Source: Lachnospiraceae bacterium
GTDB lineage: Bacteria > Bacillota > Clostridia > Lachnospirales > Lachnospiraceae
Assembly: GCA_009774245.1 (NCBI GenBank)
Contig: VSNM01000017.1
Location: forward strand, 18,106-82,105
DNA: 64,000 nt
Direction: 5' to 3'
In this document: positions 18,590-27,625 of the stretch, piece by piece
Numbering within the stretch: position 1 is the stretch's first letter
Layout of the letters: the number at the start of each line of letters is the position of its first letter
Position numbers and translations under genes: made by a program
Notes under the pieces: model-generated
Told to the model about the DNA's origin: nothing
The model's database searches: none
Seen by the model: the letters and a program-made list of their open reading frames with translations, nothing else

Positions 18590-19984
18590 TCATATATTTA
18601 CCATATTTACAACACCACAAACATCTCCGATAATGATCACCGCAGGCGTCTGTATCTGAGCTGCCGCTGCCTTTGCCGCAATGTCCGAGAGCGTCCCCCG
18701 CACCGCCGTAACAGCGGTATCAAAACCGCCGTGCACCACTGCCGCCGGCGCAGAGCCCTCCTTTCCGCACCGCATCAGCGCCTCCGTGATCTGCGCAAGG
18801 TGCGAATATCCCATCAGAAACACCAGCGTCCCTTCCAATCGAGCCAGCAGTGAGAAATCGATGTCCTGCGTCAGATCACCGTCCTGATTGCCGGCTGCGG
18901 TATGTCCCGTGATCACATGAAAGCTCCTGCTGACCTCCCTGTGCGTCACCGGTATGCCCGCGAACGCCGGAACTGCGATACAGGACGTGATTCCCGGGAT
19001 GTACTCCGCCCTGATTCCCGCCTCGCGGAGCGCCTCGAGCTCCTCCATCCCCCTGCCAAACACAAACGGATCGCCGCCCTTCAGACGGACAACCAGTCCG
19101 CCCTCCCGCGCTTTCTGCACGAGCAGGCTGTTGATCTGCTCCTGCCGCATACTGTGCCTGCCGCTGCGCTTTCCCACATAGATTCGCTCACAGCTCTCTG
19201 ATGCATCCTCTAAAAGCCTCCTGTCAATCAGGTCGTCATATACCAGAACCCGCGCACGCCGTATCGCGCGCATTCCCCTCAGTGTGATCAGGTCGTATGA
19301 GCCGCAGCCCGCGCCGACAAGCAGCACCCTGCCTGCGGCCTTTGCCGCGCACTGCTCCCCGTCCTGTCTGTATTTTTCCAGTCTCCGCATCGTCTCCTGC
19401 TCATCAAACACCATGTTCCCGTCCATGCATGTCCTTGCCATGTCCTTCAAAAACGCCGCGCGCCTTGTATTGTCCTTGATGTATTCTTTTGCCAGCGGTC
19501 TTAGCGTGTTTAAATAATCCAGTATTTCCTCCATCCCCGCCGGAATCATACAGGCAATCTGGCTCCTGACTGACGCTGCAATCTCCGGGCTTGCCCCCTC
19601 TGTCGAGATGCCGATGCCAAGCTTTCCCGCCTTCACCAGAGACGGAAAAAGAAAGCTGCACGCCTCCTTGTCGTCCACCACGTTGACCAGTATCCCTTTT
19701 TCCCCGCAGAGTTCTCCGACCTCCGCGTTCACCCCCCTGTCGTCCGACGCTGCGATGACAAAGCGCATACCGGTCAGATCTTCTGGCGCGAACGCTCTCT
19801 TTATGACACAAATATCATTTTCCTGCGCGCACTGCGCCATGCTTTCTGTGATCTCAGGCGCCACCACCGTCAGCCGCGCGCCATAGGGAAGCAGCTTTTC
19901 CAGTTTGTGAAGCGCGACGCGGCCGCCCCCCACAATCAGGCCGTTCCTGCCTGCAATATCCACAAAAAAAGGAAAATACCCCAT
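18590..19984 (-). CDS. cysG: Fused siroheme synthase: precorrin-2 dehydrogenase/ferrochelatase plus uroporphyrinogen-III methyltransferase
   Basis: The 464 aa protein has the E. coli CysG arrangement. An N-terminal Met8-like NAD-binding domain (about 1-215; G-L-I-V-G-G-G-R-V-A) is followed by a SUMT domain (about 217-460) with V-G-A-G-C-G-S-Y-D-L, V-Y-D-D-L-I, R-L-K-G-G-D-P-F-V-F-G-R-G and P-G-I-T-S. It converts uroporphyrinogen III to siroheme, the cofactor of sulfite and nitrite reductases. Its stop is 95 bases before the next gene; the start is 21 bases after the acyltransferase-like gene stop. Confidence 0.93.
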   Translation of the reverse strand: MGYFPFFVDIAGRNGLIVGGGRVALHKLEKLLPYGARLTVVAPEITESMAQCAQENDICVIKRAFAPEDLTGMRFVIAASDDRGVNAEVGELCGEKGILVNVVDDKEACSFLFPSLVKAGKLGIGISTEGASPEIAASVRSQIACMIPAGMEEILDYLNTLRPLAKEYIKDNTRRAAFLKDMARTCMDGNMVFDEQETMRRLEKYRQDGEQCAAKAAGRVLLVGAGCGSYDLITLRGMRAIRRARVLVYDDLIDRRLLEDASESCERIYVGKRSGRHSMRQEQINSLLVQKAREGGLVVRLKGGDPFVFGRGMEELEALREAGIRAEYIPGITSCIAVPAFAGIPVTHREVSRSFHVITGHTAAGNQDGDLTQDIDFSLLARLEGTLVFLMGYSHLAQITEALMRCGKEGSAPAAVVHGGFDTAVTAVRGTLSDIAAKAAAAQIQTPAVIIIGDVCGVVNMVNI

Positions 19985-20005
19985 CTTCCTGTCCTCCCCT
20001 TCTTT

Positions 20006-20785
20006 TTACATCAAGTCACGCGCCCTGAATACAATCTCCAATATCGCATAGATCACTGGCTGATGCACCATATAAATCCCAAATGAGTGTTTTCCCAGCC
20101 ACTCGACCGGAGGCAGTATGCTTTTTTCAAACGTCTTCATGCACTTTTTCCCACTGACAAACCGGAATGTAAAATATCCTGCCACAAACAAAAATCCCCA
20201 TGGCAGCAGCGAAAAATAATCCGTCGAATAAAAACCCCTGTGCGGAAAACCGAGATAAGTTGAAACAATATCGTGATACAGCACATCCGGAACCCTGAAA
20301 AAATTCCACTTTCCGAAACCGAGATACCCCTCATTGATATTCTTTGTCAGAAAAAACAACAGACCGCACACAGCCATTCCAACACCCGGGCGGACGCGGC
20401 GCAGCCATCGGTCAAGCACGTTCATCAGCAGCATACACGAGCCGATGAGTGTCAGCACGCCGAATACCACCCTGTTCTGCGGCATGACAAGGAGCGTCAC
20501 CAGCGTGATCACAGCGCCCCCCAGAAAGACGGTAATCCCCCGCTTCCACACATGACTGCCAAGCGACCAGCAAAAGCCTGACAGAAAGATAAATGTCCAG
20601 CAGATTCCCTGCTGCCAGACATACGCCCCCTCCGACCGGTACCAGCCCCAGTCAGTCCCGTATATGTACACCAGATCCCAGGCGGCATGATAGGCGATCA
20701 TATTGAGCAGCGCGATGCCGCGGATGTCATCCAGCTTTTCATACCGCTTTTTATTGCCTGCGGTGTTCTCATAATGTTTTCCCAT
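20006..20785 (-). CDS. DUF1624 / HGSNAT-like multi-pass membrane protein
   Basis: The 259 aa protein has about seven hydrophobic helices. It carries the family start D-D-I-R-G-I-A-L-L-N-M-I-x-Y-H-A and the late W-L-G-K-H-S-F-G-I-Y-M-V-H-Q-P block shared with membrane acyltransferases. Members are annotated as heparan-alpha-glucosaminide N-acetyltransferase-like, but bacterial substrates are unknown. The conserved His in Y-H-A is present. It lies just upstream of cysG with no visible terminator between them. Confidence 0.85.
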   Translation of the reverse strand: MGKHYENTAGNKKRYEKLDDIRGIALLNMIAYHAAWDLVYIYGTDWGWYRSEGAYVWQQGICWTFIFLSGFCWSLGSHVWKRGITVFLGGAVITLVTLLVMPQNRVVFGVLTLIGSCMLLMNVLDRWLRRVRPGVGMAVCGLLFFLTKNINEGYLGFGKWNFFRVPDVLYHDIVSTYLGFPHRGFYSTDYFSLLPWGFLFVAGYFTFRFVSGKKCMKTFEKSILPPVEWLGKHSFGIYMVHQPVIYAILEIVFRARDLM

Positions 20786-20892
20786 ACCGAATTCCTTACT
20801 CCCTCAATCGCCTGTCGTTTATCTCTACTATATACCAAGATTACCGATCAGACAATCTTTTTGTTTCGGAAAATGCAGAAATTGTCAGCTTT

Positions 20893-22572
20893 TTATTTTT
20901 CGCTAAGGATTTTGTATAAATAGAAAAATTCCCCCTTTTTTTCCATTAATTCATCAAATTTTCCCCTTTCTACTATTTTACCGGTATCCATCACAATAAT
21001 TTCACTGTATTTCTGCATAAGTGCGTTATTATATCTATGAGTAATATTTATAATCGTCATATCTTCATCCAACAGTCTTTTTTCAATTTCAAAAGCAGTA
21101 GCATTGTCAAGCCCCGATGTAATTTCATCAAGAAATGTCATTGCCTTATTTCTTAAAAAAAGCCTTGCCAAAGCAATTCTCTGCAATTCACCGCCCGAAA
21201 AATTTTTCCCGTTCTCCTGAATTTTTTCATCTATTCCCTCTGGAAGCCTCTGAACGGTATCATAGATGCCTGCTTTCCGTAGTGCTTCAATGACCTCGTC
21301 TTTTGAATAATTCTGATATAATGCTACATTATTGAAAATCGTGTCGTTGAATATGTAGGTTTGCTGGTAGCAAACCGGACTGACATGCATGATACTTTCC
21401 TTGTTAAGTCCTGACAACTCCTGTCCATTAATCAGAACCCGGCCTGTATAATCCGCTCCATACTCTGTAAGTAATTTAATAATGCTTGATTTTCCGCTTC
21501 CGCTTTTACCAACAATAGCGTACTTCTTACCTTTCTCAAAGGTTAATGTCAGATTGTCCAGCGAAAAGCTTTCACTAATTTTTTGATTGACATGATCCAG
21601 ACAGATTTCTCGTATCTTTTCATTAATATTCTCTTTATTATCATTTTCACTTTCCTGTTCCAACAAGGCTGCCAATTCAGCCTTTACCTTTTCCACTGCC
21701 TTTAACTGAATCATTCCATTGGCAATCGTCTTACATGGTGTTAAAACGAAATTCATCATATTCGTGATTGCTACTACTTCGCCAAGCGTGATTCTTCCTG
21801 CCATAACAAAAAACATGCAACTCGTCAGAACAATCAAAAAAGCCCCATTGTTTACTAAAGAGGCTAACGCCTGTGCCCAATATAGCATTTGAGATGCATA
21901 TTCATTTTTTCTGCATACGAAATCGCTAAGCTTTTCCTGCTTTCCTAAAATCTGCTTTACTGCATCGAAGGTTCTTATGACTTTATGACCTCCTAAATCG
22001 CTTTTTATTCCGTCCAAATAAACCTCAAGGGCTTCTGTATACTCTTTTGTTGAGGAACCGATTTTCTTTTTTAATATGTTCGGAACCCCAAACTGTACAA
22101 TGCTGACTGCGGCTACAATCAATAAAATAAACGGTTCTACCCATAGTAAATAGATGACGGCAACAACCAAAAAGGCAAACTGCATAATCATGCCATATAC
22201 ATTGTTGACTTCGCTGTCTAATATGATTTTTATATCTGTAGTAAATTTTGAAAGATAATATGCCAACCCCTTTTTTTCAAATTGATTGGCAGAAATATAA
22301 AATAGCTTATGCATCAATTGATTGCGCAGATCCTTCTCAATATCCCGCACAACAATTGCCTGACTCCTCTTGCCGGCCCACTCAAAGATAAATACTCCTA
22401 TGCTAAAAACAACAGCGATAAGGCATTTTTCCAACAACTCCCTATAATTTGAAGAATCAATCAAAAGCTGCATAATATAGGAACGTAAGGGAGCCATGAC
22501 ACCAACAATAACCACAGGAATCAGGCTGAGCAAAAACTTGTATCTGTTCTTTTTATAAATTCTTTTTATCAT
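20893..22572 (-). CDS. ABC exporter, fused membrane and ATP-binding domains
   Basis: The 559 aa half-transporter has six TM helices (about residues 10-290) and a nucleotide-binding domain (about 335-559). The domain carries Walker A G-K-S-G-S-G-K-S-S, the Q-loop in C-Y-Q-Q-T-Y-I-F, signature F-S-G-G-E-L-Q-R, Walker B A-M-T-F-L-D-E and the switch H-R. It should work as a homodimer exporting a lipid, drug or peptide. The start at 22572 follows AAGGAG. The gene is visibly richer in A/T than its neighbours, especially at third codon positions, and sits next to a repeat and an integrase, so it was probably acquired. No precursor-peptide gene was found beside it. Confidence 0.9.
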   Translation of the reverse strand: MIKRIYKKNRYKFLLSLIPVVIVGVMAPLRSYIMQLLIDSSNYRELLEKCLIAVVFSIGVFIFEWAGKRSQAIVVRDIEKDLRNQLMHKLFYISANQFEKKGLAYYLSKFTTDIKIILDSEVNNVYGMIMQFAFLVVAVIYLLWVEPFILLIVAAVSIVQFGVPNILKKKIGSSTKEYTEALEVYLDGIKSDLGGHKVIRTFDAVKQILGKQEKLSDFVCRKNEYASQMLYWAQALASLVNNGAFLIVLTSCMFFVMAGRITLGEVVAITNMMNFVLTPCKTIANGMIQLKAVEKVKAELAALLEQESENDNKENINEKIREICLDHVNQKISESFSLDNLTLTFEKGKKYAIVGKSGSGKSSIIKLLTEYGADYTGRVLINGQELSGLNKESIMHVSPVCYQQTYIFNDTIFNNVALYQNYSKDEVIEALRKAGIYDTVQRLPEGIDEKIQENGKNFSGGELQRIALARLFLRNKAMTFLDEITSGLDNATAFEIEKRLLDEDMTIINITHRYNNALMQKYSEIIVMDTGKIVERGKFDELMEKKGEFFYLYKILSEK

Positions 22573-22725
22573 TGTCCTTCTCCTTCGAATTATCACCTCA
22601 ATTATAACATAATTTCCTCCTATGCCAACTATAAGTCACTTATTTGGCGCATTTTTAGCACCTATATTACAATAGAGAAATCAACAGCCGCAGGGATGAA
22701 CGTTTAGGGACTCCTTATATCGTAA

Positions 22726-22905
22726 GGAATTGTAGGAAAATAAGTGATGCATATTGCGCAGGATATTTCTTCGAGGATGTATGTCAAAAAACGTAGGCGT
22801 AGGAGGCAAAGGCATAAAGGGCAATGCCTTACGGCGAGGCTTTTTGACATGCATAATCGGAGAAATAGACAAGTCAAGATGTGTCAATTATTTTTCTACA
22901 GTTCC
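22726..22905. mobile_element. Family-2 palindromic non-autonomous element, copy A (3-bp target duplication TAA)
   Basis: A 180-bp near full-length imperfect palindrome. The ends are GGAATTGTAG and its inverse partner CTACAGTTCC; mismatches between the arms are mostly transitions that keep G-U pairing in RNA. TAA flanks both sides (22723-22725 and 22906-22908). The core has C-A-A-A-A-A-A-C-G-T-A-G-G-C and G-A-G-G-C-T-T-T-T-T-G arms. It shares the ends, core and overall fold with the copy at 43929-44085. It fills most of the 380-base gap between the ABC exporter and the integrase. No protein is encoded. The rest of the gap shows no gene. Confidence 0.8.
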
Positions 22906-22952
22906 TAATCCCTCTGTGGCTTTGAGAAAACATTTATACAAAGGAGAAAACT

Positions 22953-24083
22953 ATGGGAAGACATGGAGAAAACATCAGACACCGGAAAAATGACAACAGA
23001 TGGGAAGGACGCTACAAGGTATATGACGAGAACAGGCAGGAATACGTATACCGCTCTGTATACGGGCACTCCTATGCTGAGGTACGGGAGAAGCTCACGA
23101 TCAAACAGCTGACCATCCGAAACTGTATTTCCGGCAGCAGCGCAGGCGCACTGGGCAGTACCGCCCTGTTCTCACAGGCCGCCAACGAATGGCTCGGACT
23201 GATTCGGGAAAAATGCAAATATTCGACCTACATCAAATATGACACAGTATACCGGACGCACCTTGCAGGCGCATTGGGCGACTGCCCCTTGACCGATATC
23301 TCAGACATCCAGCTCCAGGCAGAGATTCCGGATGATTTGTCCGAAAATATGCAAAAAAGTATCTACAGCATTGCCAATCAAATCCTGCGCTATGCAAACA
23401 GTCATTACCAGATCAGCGTCCCCATGCTGACACGCATTCCCACACGCGCAGAGAAAAAAGCGATCGAGACGCTCTCCATAGCGGAGCAGGCAAAGCTTTT
23501 TGACTGTATCTGCAAGGATACGGACAAATACAAAATCGCGACATTCCTCTCGCTCTGTATCGGACTGCGGCTGGGCGAAATATGCGCCCTGAAATGGGAC
23601 GATATTGACTTTGACAGTCAGGCAATCACCATAAACCACACGGTACAGCGAATCACTGCCATGGAGACCGTCGACGAGGCCACAAGGACAAATCTCCTGG
23701 AGAGCGATCCCAAGAGCGACTGCTCCAGAAGGATAATTCCCGTATCCGGCAGTCTCCTGCAGCTCCTCGGCACCATCCGCAGCGACGAGTCCTATATCTT
23801 CGGCGGTGACAAACCGTTGGAACCGCGGACAATGCAGTACCAGTTCAAAAGAATTTTGCGGGAGGCCCTGATCTCCGAGCGGAACTTTCATATCCTGCGC
23901 CATACATTCGCGACGAACTGTGTCGAAAAGGGCATCGATGTGAAAAGCATCAGCGAAATCTTAGGACACTCCGATGTCAAGATTACCTTAAACCGCTATG
24001 TACACCCGACCATGGACGCAAAGCGCCTGCAGCTGGAACAGCTGATTCTCTTTTATAATCAGATCGGAGAGCAGACGCACTAG
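22953..24083 (+). CDS. Tyrosine-type site-specific recombinase (integrase), solitary
   Basis: The 376 aa protein has an N-terminal arm-type DNA-binding region (residues 1-60), a SAM-like core-binding domain (about 65-165) and a C-terminal catalytic domain. Catalytic residues are visible: Arg in L-C-I-G-L-R-L-G-E, His/Arg in H-I-L-R-H-T-F-A-T, the second His in L-G-H-S-D-V and the nucleophile Tyr in N-R-Y-V-H-P. The start has AAAGGAG 6 bases upstream. No excisionase, relaxase or phage genes accompany it, so it is either a remnant or acts on a distant site. Its stop codon overlaps that of the convergent dehydrogenase gene through one CTAG. Confidence 0.92.
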   Translation: MGRHGENIRHRKNDNRWEGRYKVYDENRQEYVYRSVYGHSYAEVREKLTIKQLTIRNCISGSSAGALGSTALFSQAANEWLGLIREKCKYSTYIKYDTVYRTHLAGALGDCPLTDISDIQLQAEIPDDLSENMQKSIYSIANQILRYANSHYQISVPMLTRIPTRAEKKAIETLSIAEQAKLFDCICKDTDKYKIATFLSLCIGLRLGEICALKWDDIDFDSQAITINHTVQRITAMETVDEATRTNLLESDPKSDCSRRIIPVSGSLLQLLGTIRSDESYIFGGDKPLEPRTMQYQFKRILREALISERNFHILRHTFATNCVEKGIDVKSISEILGHSDVKITLNRYVHPTMDAKRLQLEQLILFYNQIGEQTH

Positions 24084-25141
24084 ACGCCTGTCTCCGTCAT
24101 CACTTTGACATACTCCTGCGTCTTGTCCCGCATGATCAGGAGTCCCTGCAGCAGTGCATCCAGCGAGAAACGATGCGTGATGCACTGCTGCGGATGAATC
24201 TCTTCCCTCCGCAATTTGTCAAGCACGTAATGCCAGTCATCCTCCCTGTCATGACGGAACGAGGAATTCCAGCTGCCCCTGACTGTCAACTGATCACGAA
24301 GGATTTTCCAGTAGACATTTTTCTCAAACAACATATCTGAGGCCGGATTTCCGACAAGCTGCACAGTTCCGCCCGGCGCTGTTCCCATAACCGCGCCTGC
24401 CACTGTCTCATTTTTTCCCACACACTCAAAAAATACATCGACGCCGATGCCATCAGTCCACGCCATCAGCCACTCCTGCACACTATCGCTCCTGCTGTCG
24501 CAAAAATGTCCTTCCGCCACGCCGAGCTGCATCGCCGTTTTCCGCTGAAAGTCCTTGTTTCCGATCACATACAGATTCGAATAGCCTGCCTCGATCAGAA
24601 ACATGGCAAGCAGGATTCCGATCGTCCCAAATCCCCAGACAGCGATCGGACTGCGCCGGTACGCATCAGGAGGAAGCGCGTTTCTCATCGCGTGGACTGC
24701 GACCGCCATCGGCTCCATCATCGCGGCCTGTTCGTATGACACATTGTCCGGCAATTCTATCAAATTCCACTCCGGCACTGCGACATACTCCGCAAAACCA
24801 CCGTCCCTGCGCGAACCCAGATAACTGTAGCCGCGGCACATCTCATAGCGCTGTTTCCGGCATGCGATACATCTGCCGCAGGGAATCAGCGGAAAGATGC
24901 CGACACGCCTGTCCAGCCATTTCGCGTCCGCGTTTCTCCCCAGCCCGATGACCTGTCCGGCAAACTCATGTCCCGGAATCAGCGGGTGCACATGCGCGCC
25001 TGTCTGGTAAATCCTCGGGATATCCGAACCGCAAATGCCCGCCGCCTTCACCGCGACAAGCACTTCATGCTCCGCCGGTTCTGGTTCGGCGGCCTCATCG
25101 TAACATATATTACTAATACCATGTAAAATCCATGCCTTCAT
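24080..25141 (-). CDS. Zinc-dependent polyol-phosphate dehydrogenase (GatD/TarJ-like MDR family)
   Basis: The 353 aa product is a medium-chain dehydrogenase. It has the catalytic zinc site A-G-I-C-G-S-D and G-H-E-F-A-G, the structural zinc cysteines in C-G-R-C-I-A-C-R-K-Q-R-Y-E-M-C, and an NAD-binding fold after V-W-G-F-G-T-I-G. Sequence features are close to galactitol-1-phosphate 5-dehydrogenases. The neighbour 108 bases upstream is an IspD/TarI-like cytidylyltransferase. That pairing is typical of TarJ-TarI, which make CDP-ribitol from ribulose-5-phosphate for cell-surface polymers. The pathway assignment is inferred from that context only. Confidence 0.85.
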   Translation of the reverse strand: MKAWILHGISNICYDEAAEPEPAEHEVLVAVKAAGICGSDIPRIYQTGAHVHPLIPGHEFAGQVIGLGRNADAKWLDRRVGIFPLIPCGRCIACRKQRYEMCRGYSYLGSRRDGGFAEYVAVPEWNLIELPDNVSYEQAAMMEPMAVAVHAMRNALPPDAYRRSPIAVWGFGTIGILLAMFLIEAGYSNLYVIGNKDFQRKTAMQLGVAEGHFCDSRSDSVQEWLMAWTDGIGVDVFFECVGKNETVAGAVMGTAPGGTVQLVGNPASDMLFEKNVYWKILRDQLTVRGSWNSSFRHDREDDWHYVLDKLRREEIHPQQCITHRFSLDALLQGLLIMRDKTQEYVKVMTETGV

Positions 25142-25249
25142 TGATCGTATCTATCCCTTCTAAATCTATCACATATCAATCTATCACATATCGTGTTTGA
25201 TTTTTGCTTATGTGCATTCTGTTCAAATCGCCCTGAAATATCCGCCCTG

Positions 25250-25942
25250 TCATTTTGCCGCCAGCCTGCGGAAACGCTCCAGATCGCCTGGCGTTGTGAT
25301 CTTTAGATTGCCCTCGTCGCCGGGAATCATGGCTATGTTCATGCCCGCCATAATCGCGGGCTCTGTCGAACCATTGATCTGCCTGATCTGATCGGGACAA
25401 AGCCTCCGGTTCGCCTCATAATACAGCCCGATCCGAAAAGCCTCCGGTGCCTGTCCTGCATAGATCTCTGTCCTTTCAAGCAGTTCGCTGACCGTCTTTC
25501 CATCGACACTCCTGTACACGGTGTCCTTCATGGGCAGCACTGGCATCACGCCGTCATGCCCCTCCATCGCCGCCGCGCAGTCCGTAATCATCTGCTCTGA
25601 GAGCAATGGTCGCGCTGCGTCATGTATCAGCACGACATCGGAATCTTCTGCGTATTCCCTGATATCCGCCAGCCCGTGATAAATCGATAACTGGCGGTTC
25701 TCTCCCGGAAGGGAGAACCCACGGAATTTACTATTGACATCATACTTTTCCAGACAACTTCTGATCAGAGTCTGCCACTCCTGCGCCGCCACGATCTGTA
25801 TCGCGCCAATCTCCCCATGACGGGACAACAGCTCAATACAATAAGAAATGATAGGTCTGTCATTCACCTCGATATACTGTTTGGGAATGTCCGCGCCCAG
25901 CCGAACGCCGCTGCCTCCCGATAAAATCAATGCAACTGTCAT
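25250..25942 (-). CDS. IspD/TarI-family cytidylyltransferase
   Basis: The 230 aa nucleotidyltransferase carries the N-terminal loop S-G-G-S-G-V-R-L-G with P-K-Q-Y, then I-H-D-A-A-R-P-L, K-D-T-V and the R-T-E-I-Y-A-G-Q-A-P-E-A-F block. It transfers CMP to a sugar or polyol phosphate. IspD uses methylerythritol phosphate and TarI uses ribitol-5-phosphate; the two cannot be separated safely by eye. The adjacent polyol-phosphate dehydrogenase favours TarI. A Q-A-P replaces the usual Q-T-P. Confidence 0.85.
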   Translation of the reverse strand: MTVALILSGGSGVRLGADIPKQYIEVNDRPIISYCIELLSRHGEIGAIQIVAAQEWQTLIRSCLEKYDVNSKFRGFSLPGENRQLSIYHGLADIREYAEDSDVVLIHDAARPLLSEQMITDCAAAMEGHDGVMPVLPMKDTVYRSVDGKTVSELLERTEIYAGQAPEAFRIGLYYEANRRLCPDQIRQINGSTEPAIMAGMNIAMIPGDEGNLKITTPGDLERFRRLAAK

Positions 25943-25966
25943 TTGTTTTCCCCCATAATATCGCAG

Positions 25967-27556
25967 TCAAACGACTGCCTCCACGATCGTCTTATCACCA
26001 AACAGGAGCGTTTTTACACCGGTTTCCTTTTGTGTGTTAAAGTTAAAGCTGATCATATAGCCCTTCTTTTGATGGAAATAGTCAAGATACTCCATGAGCT
26101 GCTGCTCTCCCCGTCTGTTGTACTCATCGCCATGCCAGATTTTCATCTCAATGACAAACTGTTCCCCTCCATAATCCACAATCACGTCCGTGCGTCTCGC
26201 GTCCCGTGTCTGTGCCACAATATAATAATTTCCCACACCGTTAATGATCGGTTTCAGATACAGCAGAAACATTTTTCGCCCATATTTTTCCAGGAACTCC
26301 TCGTCTTTCTCACAACAGATCTCCGTAAAATAATCGACAAATTTCGCCAGGATAAAATCCATGTCAAGCCTGTTATCCCTGATAAACAGAACCCTGTCAC
26401 TCTCACCCCGCAGATACGCCCCGCTCTCGATTGCCTCCTGCGTCATAAACAGATTCAATAAATACATCTCAAAAATACGGTTTGCGATCGCAACATGCCC
26501 GTCCTTCTCAACCAGGAAGCCAAACATGACACCTATGCTGACCGATTTTTCATCGGGACTAAACGGCACGATTCTTCCCTGATAGATGATGCCTTCTATC
26601 ATGTCGCGCAGGCTTTTGTACAGATCCAGCTGTTTTACCATGCTCTCAAACAACGGCGTGCTCTCCCGCAGCATATCTTTTACAGCTTTTGCAATCCCCG
26701 CTTCAGACCATGCTGCCGCCGGTGTTTCAAAACCTTCCTTCCCGGAAATTTTTTCGTCAATGCGCTTGCAGATCGAGGAGACGAGAACGGGATATCCCGA
26801 TGTATATTGATAGATTTCCTCTGCCACTGTCTGTATGTCCATACCTGTCTGATGGTCTGCCTCATACTCGTCCAGCATTGATGTGATCTGGTCTGTCGAA
26901 AAATCCATCTCGATATCAAAGTCAGCAGCGATATTCCACGGACTGTTATATTGATGTTCTGATTCTGAGCGCAGCTTTAATTTAAGATTTTTAATGTTAT
27001 AGACTCCTGCGAGAATGACGGAGTGAAAAATAGGCATTTTATCCCTCTTTAGATAATAGCTCCTAATCTGCGACAGGAAATCAATGAAAACCTGATTATT
27101 ACTCGCGCTGTCAACTTCATCGATCATCAGTACGATCGGGCGCAGACTGATCTCACACATACTGCTCAGACATTCAAACAGTTCATCTAACCCTCCGTCT
27201 GAACAGTTAGTCTGAAAATCTGCCAACAGCTGCAGCAGCCGTTCCTTGTCTGGTGTTTCTATATACCGGAATGCCCTGGACAGCTTTTTCGTGAATGTCT
27301 GTGAAAAGATCGTACCGTCTGCAAACTTTTGCGTCGGAATCTCCTGAAAATCCATTGCCAGAACAATGTAATCTTCTTTCAAATACGCTTCCAATGCATT
27401 CAGGGTTGTCGTCTTTCCATACTGGCGGCCTTTGTTGATGACAAAATATTTTTTTCGATCAACCAACTTTGTTTTAATGAGCTCAAGCCGATTGTCCAAT
27501 TTTACCATATAATGCTCTCCCGGCCTGCAGGAACCTTCCGTATTAAAATATCTCAT
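25967..27556 (-). CDS. AAA-ATPase-like protein with C-terminal PD-(D/E)XK nuclease-like domain, copy 1
   Basis: The 529 aa product has an ATPase domain (about 1-290) with P-loop G-R-Q-Y-G-K-T-T and Walker B I-V-L-M-I-D-E-V-D. The C-terminus (about 440-510) has a nuclease-like core: T-D-V-I-V-D then F-V-I-E-M-K. These PF09820/PF08011 proteins are abundant in gut Firmicutes and Bacteroidetes; their role is not established. A paralogue of the same layout lies at 46242-47792. It is probably monocistronic; GGAGG lies about 10 bases before the start. Confidence 0.85.
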   Translation of the reverse strand: MRYFNTEGSCRPGEHYMVKLDNRLELIKTKLVDRKKYFVINKGRQYGKTTTLNALEAYLKEDYIVLAMDFQEIPTQKFADGTIFSQTFTKKLSRAFRYIETPDKERLLQLLADFQTNCSDGGLDELFECLSSMCEISLRPIVLMIDEVDSASNNQVFIDFLSQIRSYYLKRDKMPIFHSVILAGVYNIKNLKLKLRSESEHQYNSPWNIAADFDIEMDFSTDQITSMLDEYEADHQTGMDIQTVAEEIYQYTSGYPVLVSSICKRIDEKISGKEGFETPAAAWSEAGIAKAVKDMLRESTPLFESMVKQLDLYKSLRDMIEGIIYQGRIVPFSPDEKSVSIGVMFGFLVEKDGHVAIANRIFEMYLLNLFMTQEAIESGAYLRGESDRVLFIRDNRLDMDFILAKFVDYFTEICCEKDEEFLEKYGRKMFLLYLKPIINGVGNYYIVAQTRDARRTDVIVDYGGEQFVIEMKIWHGDEYNRRGEQQLMEYLDYFHQKKGYMISFNFNTQKETGVKTLLFGDKTIVEAVV

Positions 27557-27625
27557 CTCTCAAAATCCTCCTCTCCCACCACGTTTGATACCATAACCAT
27601 ATTATAAACCATTCTTTCCGCTTTG

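Noticed and set aside
22953..24083. Integrase as evidence of a prophage
   Set aside because: No structural, packaging, lysis or replication genes of phage type are in the window.
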